This document shows, piece by piece, positions 18,401 through 25,324 of a stretch of 64,000 nt of DNA. The position numbers were made by a program, and so were the translations under genes. The stretch is from DASZGL01 sp035938875 (GTDB taxonomy: Bacteria > Chloroflexota > Dormibacteria > Aeolococcales > Aeolococcaceae), in contig DASZGL010000095.1 of NCBI GenBank assembly GCA_035938875.1, forward strand, positions 1 through 64,000, given 5' to 3'. Position 1 is the first letter of the stretch. Every line of letters begins with the position of its first letter. The notes beneath the pieces are model-generated. The model was given only the letters and a program-made list of their open reading frames with translations, did not search any database and had not been told where the DNA came from.

Positions 18401-18942
18401 ACGAGGGGCGCGTGCTGCGGCTGCGAGACAGCAAAGGTATGCGCGTACTCGCCCAACTCTTGGCGCATCCCGGACGCCCGCATGCGTCACTCGACCTCGA
18501 GCGTCTCGGCGCGACCGGCGACGAGGCGACGGCGCGTGCGGTGGCGTCGAGTGACGCCGGCGAGCTCCTGGACGACGACGCGCGCCGTGCCTATCGGGCA
18601 CGACTCTCCGAGCTCGGCCAGACGATCGAGGATGCGGAGACGTTGGGCAACGCAGACCGGGTGGGCCCGATGCGTGAGGAGATGGACTTCATCACGCGCG
18701 AGCTGGGCAGGGCGCTCGGGTTGGGCGGCCGCTCCCGCCAGGCGGGGTCGATCGCCGAGCGGGCCCGGCTGAATGTCACCCGAGCGGTCAAGTCGGCGAT
18801 GCAACGCATCGCCTCGGCCGACGGTGGACTGGCGTCCCACCTCGAGGCCACCGTTCACACCGGAATGGTCTGCGTGTACTCGCCCGACCCGCGCTCGCCC
18901 GTCGGCTGGCGCGTGTCGCTCGGAGACGTTCACAAACACTGA
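15424..18942 (+). CDS. Large AAA ATPase/TPR signal-transduction regulator
   Basis: 1172 residues from GTG with GAGGGGGAG upstream. It begins with a short tail and FVGRDREM, then Walker A GEPGIGKT (about 67-74) and Walker B VMVILDD (about 179-185), an STAND/MalT-like NTPase. Residues about 420-950 are helical repeats of TPR type. A linker leads to a C-terminal module (about 975-1172: RVLRLRDSKGMRVLAQLLAHPG, AERARLNVTRAVKSAMQRI) that I recall at the end of many actinobacterial and chloroflexal ATPases. No LuxR helix-turn-helix is recognisable; the tail may replace it as a DNA- or partner-binding unit. The effector is unknown, and neighbouring genes give no operon link. Confidence 0.75.
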   Translation: MSGEPFVDSVSYSTGDPQTRTARTDPAELRGRLAQAPFVGRDREMSQGLAILDDVQAGRGRLLLLAGEPGIGKTRMADELSARAEERGVQVVWGRCWEAGGAPAYWPWVQSLRTLIRALDAQTIEAQLGPGAADIAQLLPEIRATLAHLPPLPTLDPEAARFRLFDAVTSFLKKMATSRPVMVILDDLQVADTPSLLLLRFVARQLGSDRILVVGTYRDIDLDADHPLATTLLELTREQAVHRVTLRGLAAADAARFINAAAGVTPQENLVRRVLDETEGNPLFLGEVVRLLQDEGRLHEGASDAGPRLAMPRSMREVIGRRLTPLSGGCLQTLTLASVLGREFNLVALSRLAESSLDDILQSLDEAFVARVITDVPGSKGRLRFSHVLIRESLHDAIARARLMQLHDRAGHVLEALYEDDPEPHLAELAHHFFEGAPSGDVEKAVMYARRAGDNAVSLLAYEEAVRLYQMALQVLELTHPKSREEQCEVMLALGDAQSRAGDEAGSKLTFLHAADLSRSLGLGNHLARAALGYGGRGVVWERAGGDPHIIPLLQDALAAIGDGDSVLQARMLARLAGAMRDDPSPEPRESLSKRAVDVARRLQDPATLAFTLEGMFGALWKPDTAHERLAIASEQIAAGQEARDSERVLSGHMLRACAFLELGDTSSMDQEFDAMDRIADELREPAKMWLAAAWRCLLALFQGRFDDAELLVSAAFHVGERSYRSYAVAADTLYLFQLRKEQGRLAEMEEQISDAARLITWYPMFRCALANLHCELDQKDQARAELEAMAVGDFAFLPRDNEWLLGMSLLSEVVCSLGDADRATCLYQQLLPYAELNAFGAIEGCTGSVSRYLGLLAAVMSRLDDAARHLEWAIAQNERMGARPWVAHTQHDFAVMLMTRHAPGDTERAIDLLTAALRTCDELGMPALGEKVTVALGRPTVTTSPAEMNATTVAAVAPPTSVCEPSRAAAAERVAAEDGTFRREGEYWSIGYEGRVLRLRDSKGMRVLAQLLAHPGRPHASLDLERLGATGDEATARAVASSDAGELLDDDARRAYRARLSELGQTIEDAETLGNADRVGPMREEMDFITRELGRALGLGGRSRQAGSIAERARLNVTRAVKSAMQRIASADGGLASHLEATVHTGMVCVYSPDPRSPVGWRVSLGDVHKH

Positions 18943-18943
18943 A

Positions 18944-18975
18944 CCGCGGCACGTTCATAAGGGAACGTGGCGCGG
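18944..18975 (+). terminator. Stem-loop directly after the AAA regulator gene
   Basis: CCGCG (18944-18948) and CACGTTC (18950-18956) pair with GAACGTG (18963-18969) and CGCGG (18971-18975), with one G-G mismatch and a six-base loop. It starts two bases after the stop codon. There is no T-run, so factor-independent termination is uncertain, but the structure is strong and well placed. Confidence 0.55.
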
Positions 18976-19119
18976 CCACCGGCTTCGTTCAGAACCGTAG
19001 AAGTACGCACTTCGGCTGCGGATTAGCGCCTGTCCTGCGCCGCTTTTCGATGCTCCCGTTACTGGAATGAGCCAATCCAATCAAGCGTTTCGTGCTCGGA
19101 CCGGGTGGATCGTGGTGAC

Positions 19120-19932
19120 ATGGAAAAGAGCCGGCGGTTGGAGCGGGCGCGTTCGGCACCGGCGACTCGTGCGAGCGGGGTGTCCGTGCTCCTCGCACTG
19201 CTGGGTTTGCTCGCACTCGCGGTGGGTCAGCGCTCGTGGTTGGTCGAGGCGGCCTCGACGACGGCAAAGATCACGTCCACGGGGTTCACGTGCGCGGGTC
19301 AGCCGTGCCCCGCCCTCACGCTCTCTGTCGGCGACAGTGTCGTGTATGTGAACGAGACCGGCATGACTGTGACCTTTTCCGTCGTGAACGGATCTCCGAC
19401 ATCAACCTCCCTCGCCCCTCAGGGAACCCTGACCTACACCGCAGGCACGCCGACGTCGGATGGGCAAGCAACGGCCCACAGCGTGGTGCCGCCCCTCTTG
19501 GTCACCCAATCGCTCGTCGTGAACCCGCTCAACACACCGGCACCGACATCCAACCCGACGCCGACTCCCACGACTTCTACTCAGACATCGTCATCGACCA
19601 CGACTCCCAGCTCGACGGCTGGCGTCGGCCCACCCGGCGCGAGTGGAGGCGGATCTGGCGGTCAAGTGCCGGACACTCACAGCGGTGCGCCGTCAGGGGT
19701 CGCACCCATCGGGAAGGCCATCGCGCTGGCGCCACCCGGCGGCACTGATCTCAGCTGCGTGCCGCTCTGCCCGTCGGTAGGAGGTTCAACCGGCGGACAC
19801 TCGTTCTGGTGGGCCCTGCTTCCCCTCGCCCTTGCGGTCGCTCTCGTTGCGATCGTCTACGTCAGGTACCGGCGCGCGTCCGACCACGACCAGGGCCCCG
19901 ATGGGTTCCTCGGGGCGTTGAGAAGGCTGTAG
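19120..19932 (+). CDS. Exported stalked membrane protein with cupredoxin-like N-terminal segment
   Basis: 270 residues from ATG 19120 (GTG 19105 is in frame). A signal segment (about 20-45) precedes a short beta domain with ALTLSVGDSVVYVNETGMTVTFSVVNG, reminiscent of plastocyanin/azurin-like folds, though the usual Cys and His copper ligands are not evident. Residues about 135-200 are a Thr/Ser/Pro/Gly stalk, followed by a short domain with two Cys and a membrane helix (WWALLPLALAVALVAIVYV) with a basic cytoplasmic tail. Probably a wall-spanning surface protein; function unknown. Confidence 0.6.
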   Translation: MEKSRRLERARSAPATRASGVSVLLALLGLLALAVGQRSWLVEAASTTAKITSTGFTCAGQPCPALTLSVGDSVVYVNETGMTVTFSVVNGSPTSTSLAPQGTLTYTAGTPTSDGQATAHSVVPPLLVTQSLVVNPLNTPAPTSNPTPTPTTSTQTSSSTTTPSSTAGVGPPGASGGGSGGQVPDTHSGAPSGVAPIGKAIALAPPGGTDLSCVPLCPSVGGSTGGHSFWWALLPLALAVALVAIVYVRYRRASDHDQGPDGFLGALRRL

Positions 19933-20106
19933 CCCGATAGGCCGCGAGGCGGCCGTCGTGGCGGGCGGTCAGGTGCATTTCGCGGCCGTCGCGGCGCAGA
20001 TGTCGATGCGGTGGACCTACGTGTCGCGTGTGAAGCCGGCGTCGAGGAGATACTTCCCGGCCACTGCCAGCGACGACACGCACCCCTTGAAAGGAGAAGG
20101 TACCCC

Positions 20107-20706
20107 GTGACCAGGATGACCCCCCTGCTGGAGCGCAACGAGCAGTTCGCCCGTAGCTACACCCTCATGCCACTCGGCCAGCCCGCTGCTCAGCTGCTTG
20201 TTGTCACCTGCCTCGACCACCGGGTCGACCCAGCGATCGTCCTCGGGCTGCGGCTCGGTGACGCCCCCGTCATCCGCAACGCGGGAGGACGCGTCACCCC
20301 GGCCGTCATCGACGACATCGCCTTCGTCGCCTTCCTCGCCGAGCAACTGTTCGCTGGCGAAGGCGGAATGGACAGCCTCTTCGAAGTGGCGGTCGTTCAC
20401 CACACCCAATGTGGAACCGGCCTTCTTGCCGACCGCAGCTTCCGGCATCGGGCCGCGGACGCGACAGGACTGTCCGAGGCAGCTCTGGAAGCCTCCGCCG
20501 TCGCCGACCCGTACTCGACGGTCAAGGCGGACGTCGAGCGCCTGCTCGCCTCACCACTGGTCTCACCGAAGGTAAGCGTCTCGGGGCACGTGTACGACAT
20601 CGCCACTGGACGTGTCACCACCACTCTCGACGCTCGCTACCCGAAGCAGCCGTTGCCCGTGCATTCTCCGGGGCTTCAGGACGGCGAGAACCCCGCATCG
20701 GCATGA
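20107..20706 (+). CDS. Beta-class carbonic anhydrase
   Basis: 199 residues from GTG 20107, chosen because AAAGGAGAAGG sits just upstream. The zinc site is complete: C35 and the D37/R39 dyad in VTCLDHRVDP, and H99-x2-C102 in VVHHTQCG. These match beta-carbonic anhydrases of the short mycobacterial type, which interconvert CO2 and bicarbonate in the cytoplasm. The segment after the second zinc motif and the C-terminal VSGHVYDIATGRVTTTL are also family-like. It stands alone between the stalked membrane protein and a convergent SnoaL gene. Confidence 0.85.
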   Translation: MTRMTPLLERNEQFARSYTLMPLGQPAAQLLVVTCLDHRVDPAIVLGLRLGDAPVIRNAGGRVTPAVIDDIAFVAFLAEQLFAGEGGMDSLFEVAVVHHTQCGTGLLADRSFRHRAADATGLSEAALEASAVADPYSTVKADVERLLASPLVSPKVSVSGHVYDIATGRVTTTLDARYPKQPLPVHSPGLQDGENPASA

Positions 20707-20860
20707 GCGCGCGCCCATGGTGTCGGATCCGCTCTCGCCGCTGACGACGGACCTGCGGTCGATGCTCCCGCTGTCCCCGCGGCCTGCCTGGGCAAAGAAC
20801 TCGGTGGTCACCAGGGTGCTCATTTGGCGCGTTCATTTCGAGTTTCCGGCAAGATCGGCG

Positions 20861-21226
20861 TCAGTACGGACTCGGCTGATTGGCGATAATCGTGAGGCTC
20901 GTGATCTTGTCGTCACGGATCCCGAAGTAGCTGGTCAGGACCAGCTCGTCGGGCAGGTTGGTCTTGTCGTACGTCCCGTCGATGCGGGCACGGACGATGA
21001 TGTCGCCGTAGTGGTCGAGGACCTCGCGGACCTCCATCGTGACGTGGTCCCCGACGATCTCCTTGGCGATGAAGGCGCGAATAGCATTGGTGCCCCACAT
21101 TTCCCGACTGACGTCGTTGACGTAGGCGTCGGGGGTGAACGTGGCGACAATCCGGTCGAGGTCGAAGGCATTGACGGCCGCGACGAACTCGGCCACCACA
21201 CCTCGGAGTTCGGTTGCAACAGACAT
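20861..21226 (-). CDS. SnoaL-like (NTF2 fold) protein
   Basis: 121 residues from ATG 21226, with AGGGAGGA correctly spaced upstream. The sequence (VVAEFVAAVNAFDLDRIVATFTPDAYVNDV, GTNAIRAFIAKEIVG, IDGTYDKTNL) is typical of small alpha+beta barrel SnoaL/NTF2-like proteins, whose members act as isomerases, hydrolases or ligand-binding proteins. It is divergent from the MerR gene at 21354, and its promoter side carries one arm of the shared inverted repeat, so it is probably the main MerR target. The substrate cannot be predicted. Confidence 0.72.
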   Translation of the reverse strand: MSVATELRGVVAEFVAAVNAFDLDRIVATFTPDAYVNDVSREMWGTNAIRAFIAKEIVGDHVTMEVREVLDHYGDIIVRARIDGTYDKTNLPDELVLTSYFGIRDDKITSLTIIANQPSPY

Positions 21227-21288
21227 GGGTTCCTCCCTTGCTCTGATCGGCCCCCATGGCCGAGAGCTCCACGTTGGGCGATACCGCT

Positions 21289-21347
21289 GGGGGAGAGTCA
21301 AGCGCTCCCCGTCGCGTTGACTCTTCCCCTAGGGGAGGGTCGAAACT
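21289..21347. promoter_or_regulatory. Divergent promoter/operator for SnoaL and MerR genes
   Basis: GGGGGAGAGTCAA (21289-21301) faces TTGACTCTTCCCC (21317-21329), an inverted repeat with one mismatch. The right arm continues into the palindrome TTCCCCTAGGGGAGG centred at 21330/21331. TTGACT at 21317 can serve as the -35 for the MerR gene with a long 19-base spacer to GAAACT (21342-21347), the stretched spacing MerR proteins act on. Transcription would start at or next to GTG 21354, suggesting a leaderless message. Confidence 0.7.
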
Positions 21348-21353
21348 GGGTAC

Positions 21354-22181
21354 GTGCCTGGCTCGTTGACGATCGGCGACTTCTCCCGGGTCACGTTCCT
21401 CAGCGTCAAGACCCTGCGCCATTACCACCGGGCCGGCCTCCTTGAACCCGCGGAAGTCGATCCGGTCACCGGCTATCGCCGATACACGAGCGCCCAGATC
21501 CCGATCGCTCAGGTAATCCGACGGTTCCGGGATCTCGACATGCCGCTCGACGACATCGGAATGGTGTTGCAGGCACCCGATCAGACGACTCGGTCCCAGC
21601 TCATCGCCGCCCACCTCACCCGCTTGGAGGAGACCCTGGCCGAGACCCAGCACGCCGTGGCCTCCCTGCGCCACCTCCTCGAACACCCCTCACTGTCCGC
21701 GGTGATCGAGCACCGTCGACTACTGGCCACCTCGGCGGCGGCCATCACGGCCACGGTGAATGTTGGCGATCTCGTGGCCTGGTATCACGGGGCAATCGGT
21801 GAGATTCATGGGACTCTCTCGGCGCAGGACATCGTCGCCAGCGGACCTCCCGGCGGGATCTACGCCAACGAGCTGTTCGCAGACGAGCGCGGCGACGCCA
21901 CCCTCTTCTTCCCGGTGATCGGCGAGTTCCGGCCGGTCGGGCGGGTTGGACCGCTGTCGGTGCCAGGAGCAGAGCTTGCGGTGATCACGCACAGCGGCTC
22001 CCACGACGATCTCGACCGTTCCTACGGGGCGCTGGCGACCTACGTGAGTGAACATGCCCTCGCGGTCGATGGCCTCATTCGGGAGTACTACTTGGTCGGA
22101 CCCCACGACACTGACGACGAGTCGGCGTGGAGGACCGAGGTCGGCTGGCCGATCTTCGACACCGCCAGGGGTGGTGGTTGA
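21354..22181 (+). CDS. MerR-family regulator with C-terminal effector-binding domain
   Basis: 275 residues from GTG. N-terminal winged helix LTIGDFSRVTFLSVKTLRHYHRAGLLEPAEVD and YRRYTSAQI are classic MerR, followed by the dimerisation helix (TTRSQLIAAHLTRLEETLAETQHAVASLRHLL). Residues about 115-265 form a GyrI/BmrR-like ligand-binding domain (GELVAWYHG-type strands, LAVITHSGSHDDLDRSYGALATYV), as in multidrug-sensing members. No metal-binding Cys pattern is present, so it probably senses an organic molecule. It is divergent from the SnoaL gene and shares its operator. Confidence 0.85.
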   Translation: MPGSLTIGDFSRVTFLSVKTLRHYHRAGLLEPAEVDPVTGYRRYTSAQIPIAQVIRRFRDLDMPLDDIGMVLQAPDQTTRSQLIAAHLTRLEETLAETQHAVASLRHLLEHPSLSAVIEHRRLLATSAAAITATVNVGDLVAWYHGAIGEIHGTLSAQDIVASGPPGGIYANELFADERGDATLFFPVIGEFRPVGRVGPLSVPGAELAVITHSGSHDDLDRSYGALATYVSEHALAVDGLIREYYLVGPHDTDDESAWRTEVGWPIFDTARGGG

Positions 22182-22239
22182 TTCGTCGCGGGTGAGTGAG
22201 CACTTCTCCCTGGGACTCTGGCGAGTGCCGCGACTTCCG

Positions 22240-22938
22240 CTACTCGCCGGTGAAGCGAAACTCCGCCTGCCATGGACCGTCAGTGTGGACAACGTCCCAA
22301 TAGCGCTCTGCTATGCGGTCGGGGTCAAAGGCAGTACCCGCAACGATCTGTCCTGCGATCGTGAGCGTAGCCACGCGTATGCCGTCCGGTTCCAGGTCAG
22401 CCGCGAGCATCGTTGCCGCCGACCGAAGAGCGGCTTTGCCGAGTGAGAGCGTCGCGAGGGCCGGGATCGGATAATCAGCGAATCCGCCTCCGGTGACCAT
22501 CATGGTGCCGAATCCAGCGGCCCTCATCGCCGCAGACGCGACCTGCGCGACGACGATGGCACCGATCACGTCGACTGCGTAAGCAGCCTGCAGGTGAGCG
22601 ACGCTCGAACTCAACAGCTGATCGGGCGCACCGTTGGCGGCGCTATAGATGATGACTCCCGGCGCATCGTTCCCGCGGTACAGCTCAGTCATTCGCGCAC
22701 GCAGACCCTCGGGGTCGCTTGCGTCCGCCACGATGGTGCCGGTCTCGACGCCGGTGTCGGCCAACCGTGCCGCGATGTCACGTAGACCGTCGGCGCTTCG
22801 AGCAACCAACGTGACTCGGTAGCCTCCGACGGCGAAACGGTGGGCCACCGCCAAGCCCAGACCGGGCCCGGCCCCAATGAGTAGCAGGTGACGACGGTCG
22901 ACCGAGCCGACCGCCTCGCCGCTGCCGCTTCCTGTCAT
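22240..22938 (-). CDS. SDR-fold protein lacking the catalytic tyrosine
   Basis: 232 residues from ATG 22938, whose ATGA overlaps the MarR stop; ATG 22956 is an alternative. The NAD(P) loop IGAGPGLGLAVAHRF and RSADGLRDIAARL are typical of short-chain dehydrogenases. At the active site the sequence reads ATLSLGKAALRSAA: the Lys is present but the Tyr four residues before it is Leu, and the usual Ser is replaced within VTGGGF. It may be a non-catalytic NAD(P)-binding protein or use an altered mechanism. Co-transcribed with MarR. Confidence 0.75.
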   Translation of the reverse strand: MTGSGSGEAVGSVDRRHLLLIGAGPGLGLAVAHRFAVGGYRVTLVARSADGLRDIAARLADTGVETGTIVADASDPEGLRARMTELYRGNDAPGVIIYSAANGAPDQLLSSSVAHLQAAYAVDVIGAIVVAQVASAAMRAAGFGTMMVTGGGFADYPIPALATLSLGKAALRSAATMLAADLEPDGIRVATLTIAGQIVAGTAFDPDRIAERYWDVVHTDGPWQAEFRFTGE

Positions 22939-23441
22939 GTCGGCAGCTGGTTCCATTGCGATGCGTCGATGCGGTCGACGATGCGCTCCGACAGAGCCCG
23001 CAGCCGGCCCAGCTCGGTGGCGGTGAAGGCGTCGACGACGAGTTCTCGCACAGCGGCAGCGTGCGCCGGCGCCGAGGCGGCGAGCTTGCGGTAGCCCGCG
23101 TTGGTGAGGATCGCCTGGGTGAACCGGCCGTTGCATGGATCCGGGCGGCGACGGACGAAGCCCCAGCCCTCGAGGCGGGTGACGAGGTGCGAGAGGCGGG
23201 AGAGGGAGGCATTGGTGACGGCGGCGAGGTCGCTCATCCGCAGAGTGTGGTCGGGCTCCTCCGACAGCCGCGCCAACGCGTGGTACTCGATGAAGCTCAG
23301 GCCGGCGTCCGCCTCGAGCTGGCACTCCAGCGCCCAGCGCAGCCGGTGCATCACGGTCGCGACGGCGCGCCAGGCGCGCTCCTCCTCGGGGTCCAGCCAT
23401 CGGACGTCCGCCGTCGTCCCCGCTCGCCTGGTTCGGCCCAC
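22935..23441 (-). CDS. MarR-family transcriptional regulator
   Basis: 168 residues from GTG 23441. The winged helix is clear: YHALARLSEEPDHTLRMSDLAAVTNASLSRLSHLVTRLEGWGFVRRRPDP followed by the wing and C-terminal dimer helices. No ribosome site precedes GTG 23441, but TTGAAT-N17-TTAGCA on this strand would place transcription at the start codon, so the message is probably leaderless. It is divergent from the beta-helix gene at 23539, and two palindromes lie between them. It closely resembles the MarR at 30422 in length and layout. Confidence 0.88.
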   Translation of the reverse strand: MGRTRRAGTTADVRWLDPEEERAWRAVATVMHRLRWALECQLEADAGLSFIEYHALARLSEEPDHTLRMSDLAAVTNASLSRLSHLVTRLEGWGFVRRRPDPCNGRFTQAILTNAGYRKLAASAPAHAAAVRELVVDAFTATELGRLRALSERIVDRIDASQWNQLPT

Positions 23442-23464
23442 CGCGCCATGCTAACCCCTCGACG

Positions 23465-23510
23465 CTTGACGATTCAAGTGCGCGGATGCTAGCGTCCTTG
23501 AACGCTCAAG
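23465..23510. promoter_or_regulatory. Two MarR-type operators CTTGA-N4-TCAAG, 32 bp apart
   Basis: Perfect inverted repeats CTTGACGATTCAAG (23465-23478) and CTTGAACGCTCAAG (23497-23510) lie between the MarR gene and the rightward beta-helix gene. TTGACG (23466) overlaps the first and, with an extended -10 TGCTAGCGT (23487-23495), forms a rightward promoter whose start would fall in the second palindrome. Both promoters would be blocked by bound repressor. Confidence 0.8.
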
Positions 23511-23538
23511 TGACAGCGAGGATCGGGCGGGTGACGGA

Positions 23539-24588
23539 GTGAGCAGGGCGGAGGCCGCGGTTCGGGCCGTGTCGGCGAGCCCGCTGGCGCCACAGCTGGC
23601 CGGCTCGGCGGTCATCGTGGGACGGGCTCTGCTCGGCGACCGATCGCTGCTCTCGGAGGGTGCGGTGATCCGTTCGCGGGCGACCAGCGTCGCCATCGGG
23701 ACGGGCTCGGCCGTGATTGAGAATGCGGTCGTGGTCGGCACGCCGGCGATGCCGGTGCACATCGGCCGGCGCACCGTGTTCGGGCACCGCTGTCTGGTCA
23801 TTGGCGCCAGCGTCGGCGACCTCTGCGAGGTCGGCAACGCCTCGATCCTCATGCCCGGCGCGCGGCTCGGCGATCGCGTGTTCCTCGGCGAGGGAACGCT
23901 CGTACCCGCGGGTGCGACTCTGCGCAGCAACGTCGTCGCCGTCGGCCGCCCGGCGCGCGTGATCCGCGCCGTCTCGGACGCCGACATCGACCGTCTGCGC
24001 GGACTGCGCGAGGGCGACCTCGAACTTCCTCCGACCACCTCCCTCGTGGTCGGACCAACGGAGGCAGCAACCATGGGCCAGCTGCACGCCTATCGGGGCA
24101 TCGTGCCGACCGTCGCCGCGTCCGCGGTGCTCTTCCCTTCGGCGGAGGTCACCGGCGACGTCGTCATCGGCGAGCGCTCCATCATCGGAGCCGGGGTCAA
24201 GATCATCGGCGACTCGCACGGACCGGTGCGCATCGGGGACGACGTGCAGATCCTGGAGAACACCGTCTTGCACCTGCTCCCCGACAACGAGCTCGTCATC
24301 GACGACGGCGCCGTCGTCGGCCCGGGGGCGATGATCCATGGCTGCCACATCGGTGCCGGCTCCATCATCGAGCCGGGCGCCATCGTGTGCGATGGCAGCA
24401 TCGTCGGCGCACGCTCCGTCGTTCGCGCGGGCGCGGTGGTCAAGCAGCGCAGCCGATTCGCCGACGGGATGGAGATCGATGGGTTCCCCGCCACCGCGGT
24501 CGGGCCGGTCGAGCCGCCGGCGATTCCGGAGTGGGCACTGCACATCGACGACCTGCCGGCCGGAGCACGCGTCCGTCGCAGCCGTTGA
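23539..24588 (+). CDS. Tandem left-handed beta-helix protein (gamma-carbonic-anhydrase/hexapeptide-repeat-like)
   Basis: 349 residues from GTG. Two hexapeptide-repeat modules are fused: about residues 18-150 (AVIVGRALLGDRSLLSEGAVIRS ... VGNASILMPGARLGDRVFLGEG) and about 190-335 (AVLFPSAEVTGDVVIGERSIIGAGVKI ... IHGCHIGAGSIIEPGAIVCDG). Each has the [LIV]-G-x4 turns of gamma-carbonic anhydrase and acyltransferase folds and ends in a GxPA(R/T) segment. Such proteins normally have one module and trimerise. Some histidines are present (HIGRRTVFGHR, IHGCHIG), so zinc chemistry is possible. It is divergent from MarR and probably its target. Confidence 0.75.
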   Translation: MSRAEAAVRAVSASPLAPQLAGSAVIVGRALLGDRSLLSEGAVIRSRATSVAIGTGSAVIENAVVVGTPAMPVHIGRRTVFGHRCLVIGASVGDLCEVGNASILMPGARLGDRVFLGEGTLVPAGATLRSNVVAVGRPARVIRAVSDADIDRLRGLREGDLELPPTTSLVVGPTEAATMGQLHAYRGIVPTVAASAVLFPSAEVTGDVVIGERSIIGAGVKIIGDSHGPVRIGDDVQILENTVLHLLPDNELVIDDGAVVGPGAMIHGCHIGAGSIIEPGAIVCDGSIVGARSVVRAGAVVKQRSRFADGMEIDGFPATAVGPVEPPAIPEWALHIDDLPAGARVRRSR

Positions 24589-24629
24589 TCACGCGACTGC
24601 GCCCGCTTCCGGGGCACGGTGAGCTGAGG

Positions 24630-25322
24630 ATGTCGGCGTCTCCACGGCTCGCGGTGCTCGGCGCGGGTCACGTCGGGCCGGTGATCGCGCGGCTCGCCCT
24701 CGCCGCGGGGTGGTCCGTCGCGATCGCCAACTCGGGCGACCCCGCCCAGCTCGAGCTGATCACCGAGCTCGTCATTCCCGGCGCGACACCGCGGTGGGCG
24801 GCCGATGCCGTGCGGGATGCGGACATCGTCGTCCTCGCCATCCCGCTGCACCGCTTTCTGCGGCTCGACCCCCGGCTAGTGTCGGGACGCCTCGTCATCG
24901 ACGCGATGAACTACTGGCCGTCCAGCGACGGCGTTCTCGAGGCGCTCGAGCGCGACGGGGTCGGCAGCAGCGAGTTCGTCGCGCAGCGCCTCCCCGATGC
25001 CACCGTGGTCAAGACGCTCAACCACGTCGGCTATCACGACCTTGAGGAGCACGCGCGACCGCCGCACTCACCCGAGCGTCGGGCTCTCGGCGTCGCCGGC
25101 GACGACGGGGCCGCTGTCGATGCGGTGGCCGCGGTCATCGACCGCCTGGGATACGACCCGGTCGTCGTCGGCGGCCTCACTCAGGGCCGCGTCCTGCAGC
25201 CGGGTGGCCCGGTCTTCGGCGTCGTGCTCAGCCGCGCCGAGTTCGAGCGAGCGATTCGCGTCAGGGCGACGGGCGTGCACCCGCCCGCGGCTGGCGAAAC
25301 ACCGCAGGAACGGAGCGCCTGA
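24630..25322 (+). CDS. NADP/F420-dependent oxidoreductase-like protein (Npd/ProC-type Rossmann fold)
   Basis: 230 residues from ATG 24630 with CTGAGG upstream. N-terminal dinucleotide loop VLGAGHVGPVIARLALAAG and the pattern ADIVVLAIPLHRFLRL, LVIDAMNYWP, VVKTLNHVGYHDL match coenzyme F420:NADP oxidoreductase-like proteins. The C-terminal portion (GVAGDDGAAVDAVAAVIDRLGYDPVVVG) is also family-like. It lies 41 bases after the beta-helix gene and two bases before the luciferase-like monooxygenase, so the three are probably one transcript. Whether it reduces F420 or another cofactor is open. Confidence 0.75.
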   Translation: MSASPRLAVLGAGHVGPVIARLALAAGWSVAIANSGDPAQLELITELVIPGATPRWAADAVRDADIVVLAIPLHRFLRLDPRLVSGRLVIDAMNYWPSSDGVLEALERDGVGSSEFVAQRLPDATVVKTLNHVGYHDLEEHARPPHSPERRALGVAGDDGAAVDAVAAVIDRLGYDPVVVGGLTQGRVLQPGGPVFGVVLSRAEFERAIRVRATGVHPPAAGETPQERSA

Positions 25323-25324
25323 CG

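Noticed and set aside
19933..20106. Possible extra start 96 bases upstream for the carbonic anhydrase
   Set aside because: The longer frame begins without a ribosome site, and the family fold starts after GTG 20107, which has a strong AAAGGAGAAGG.
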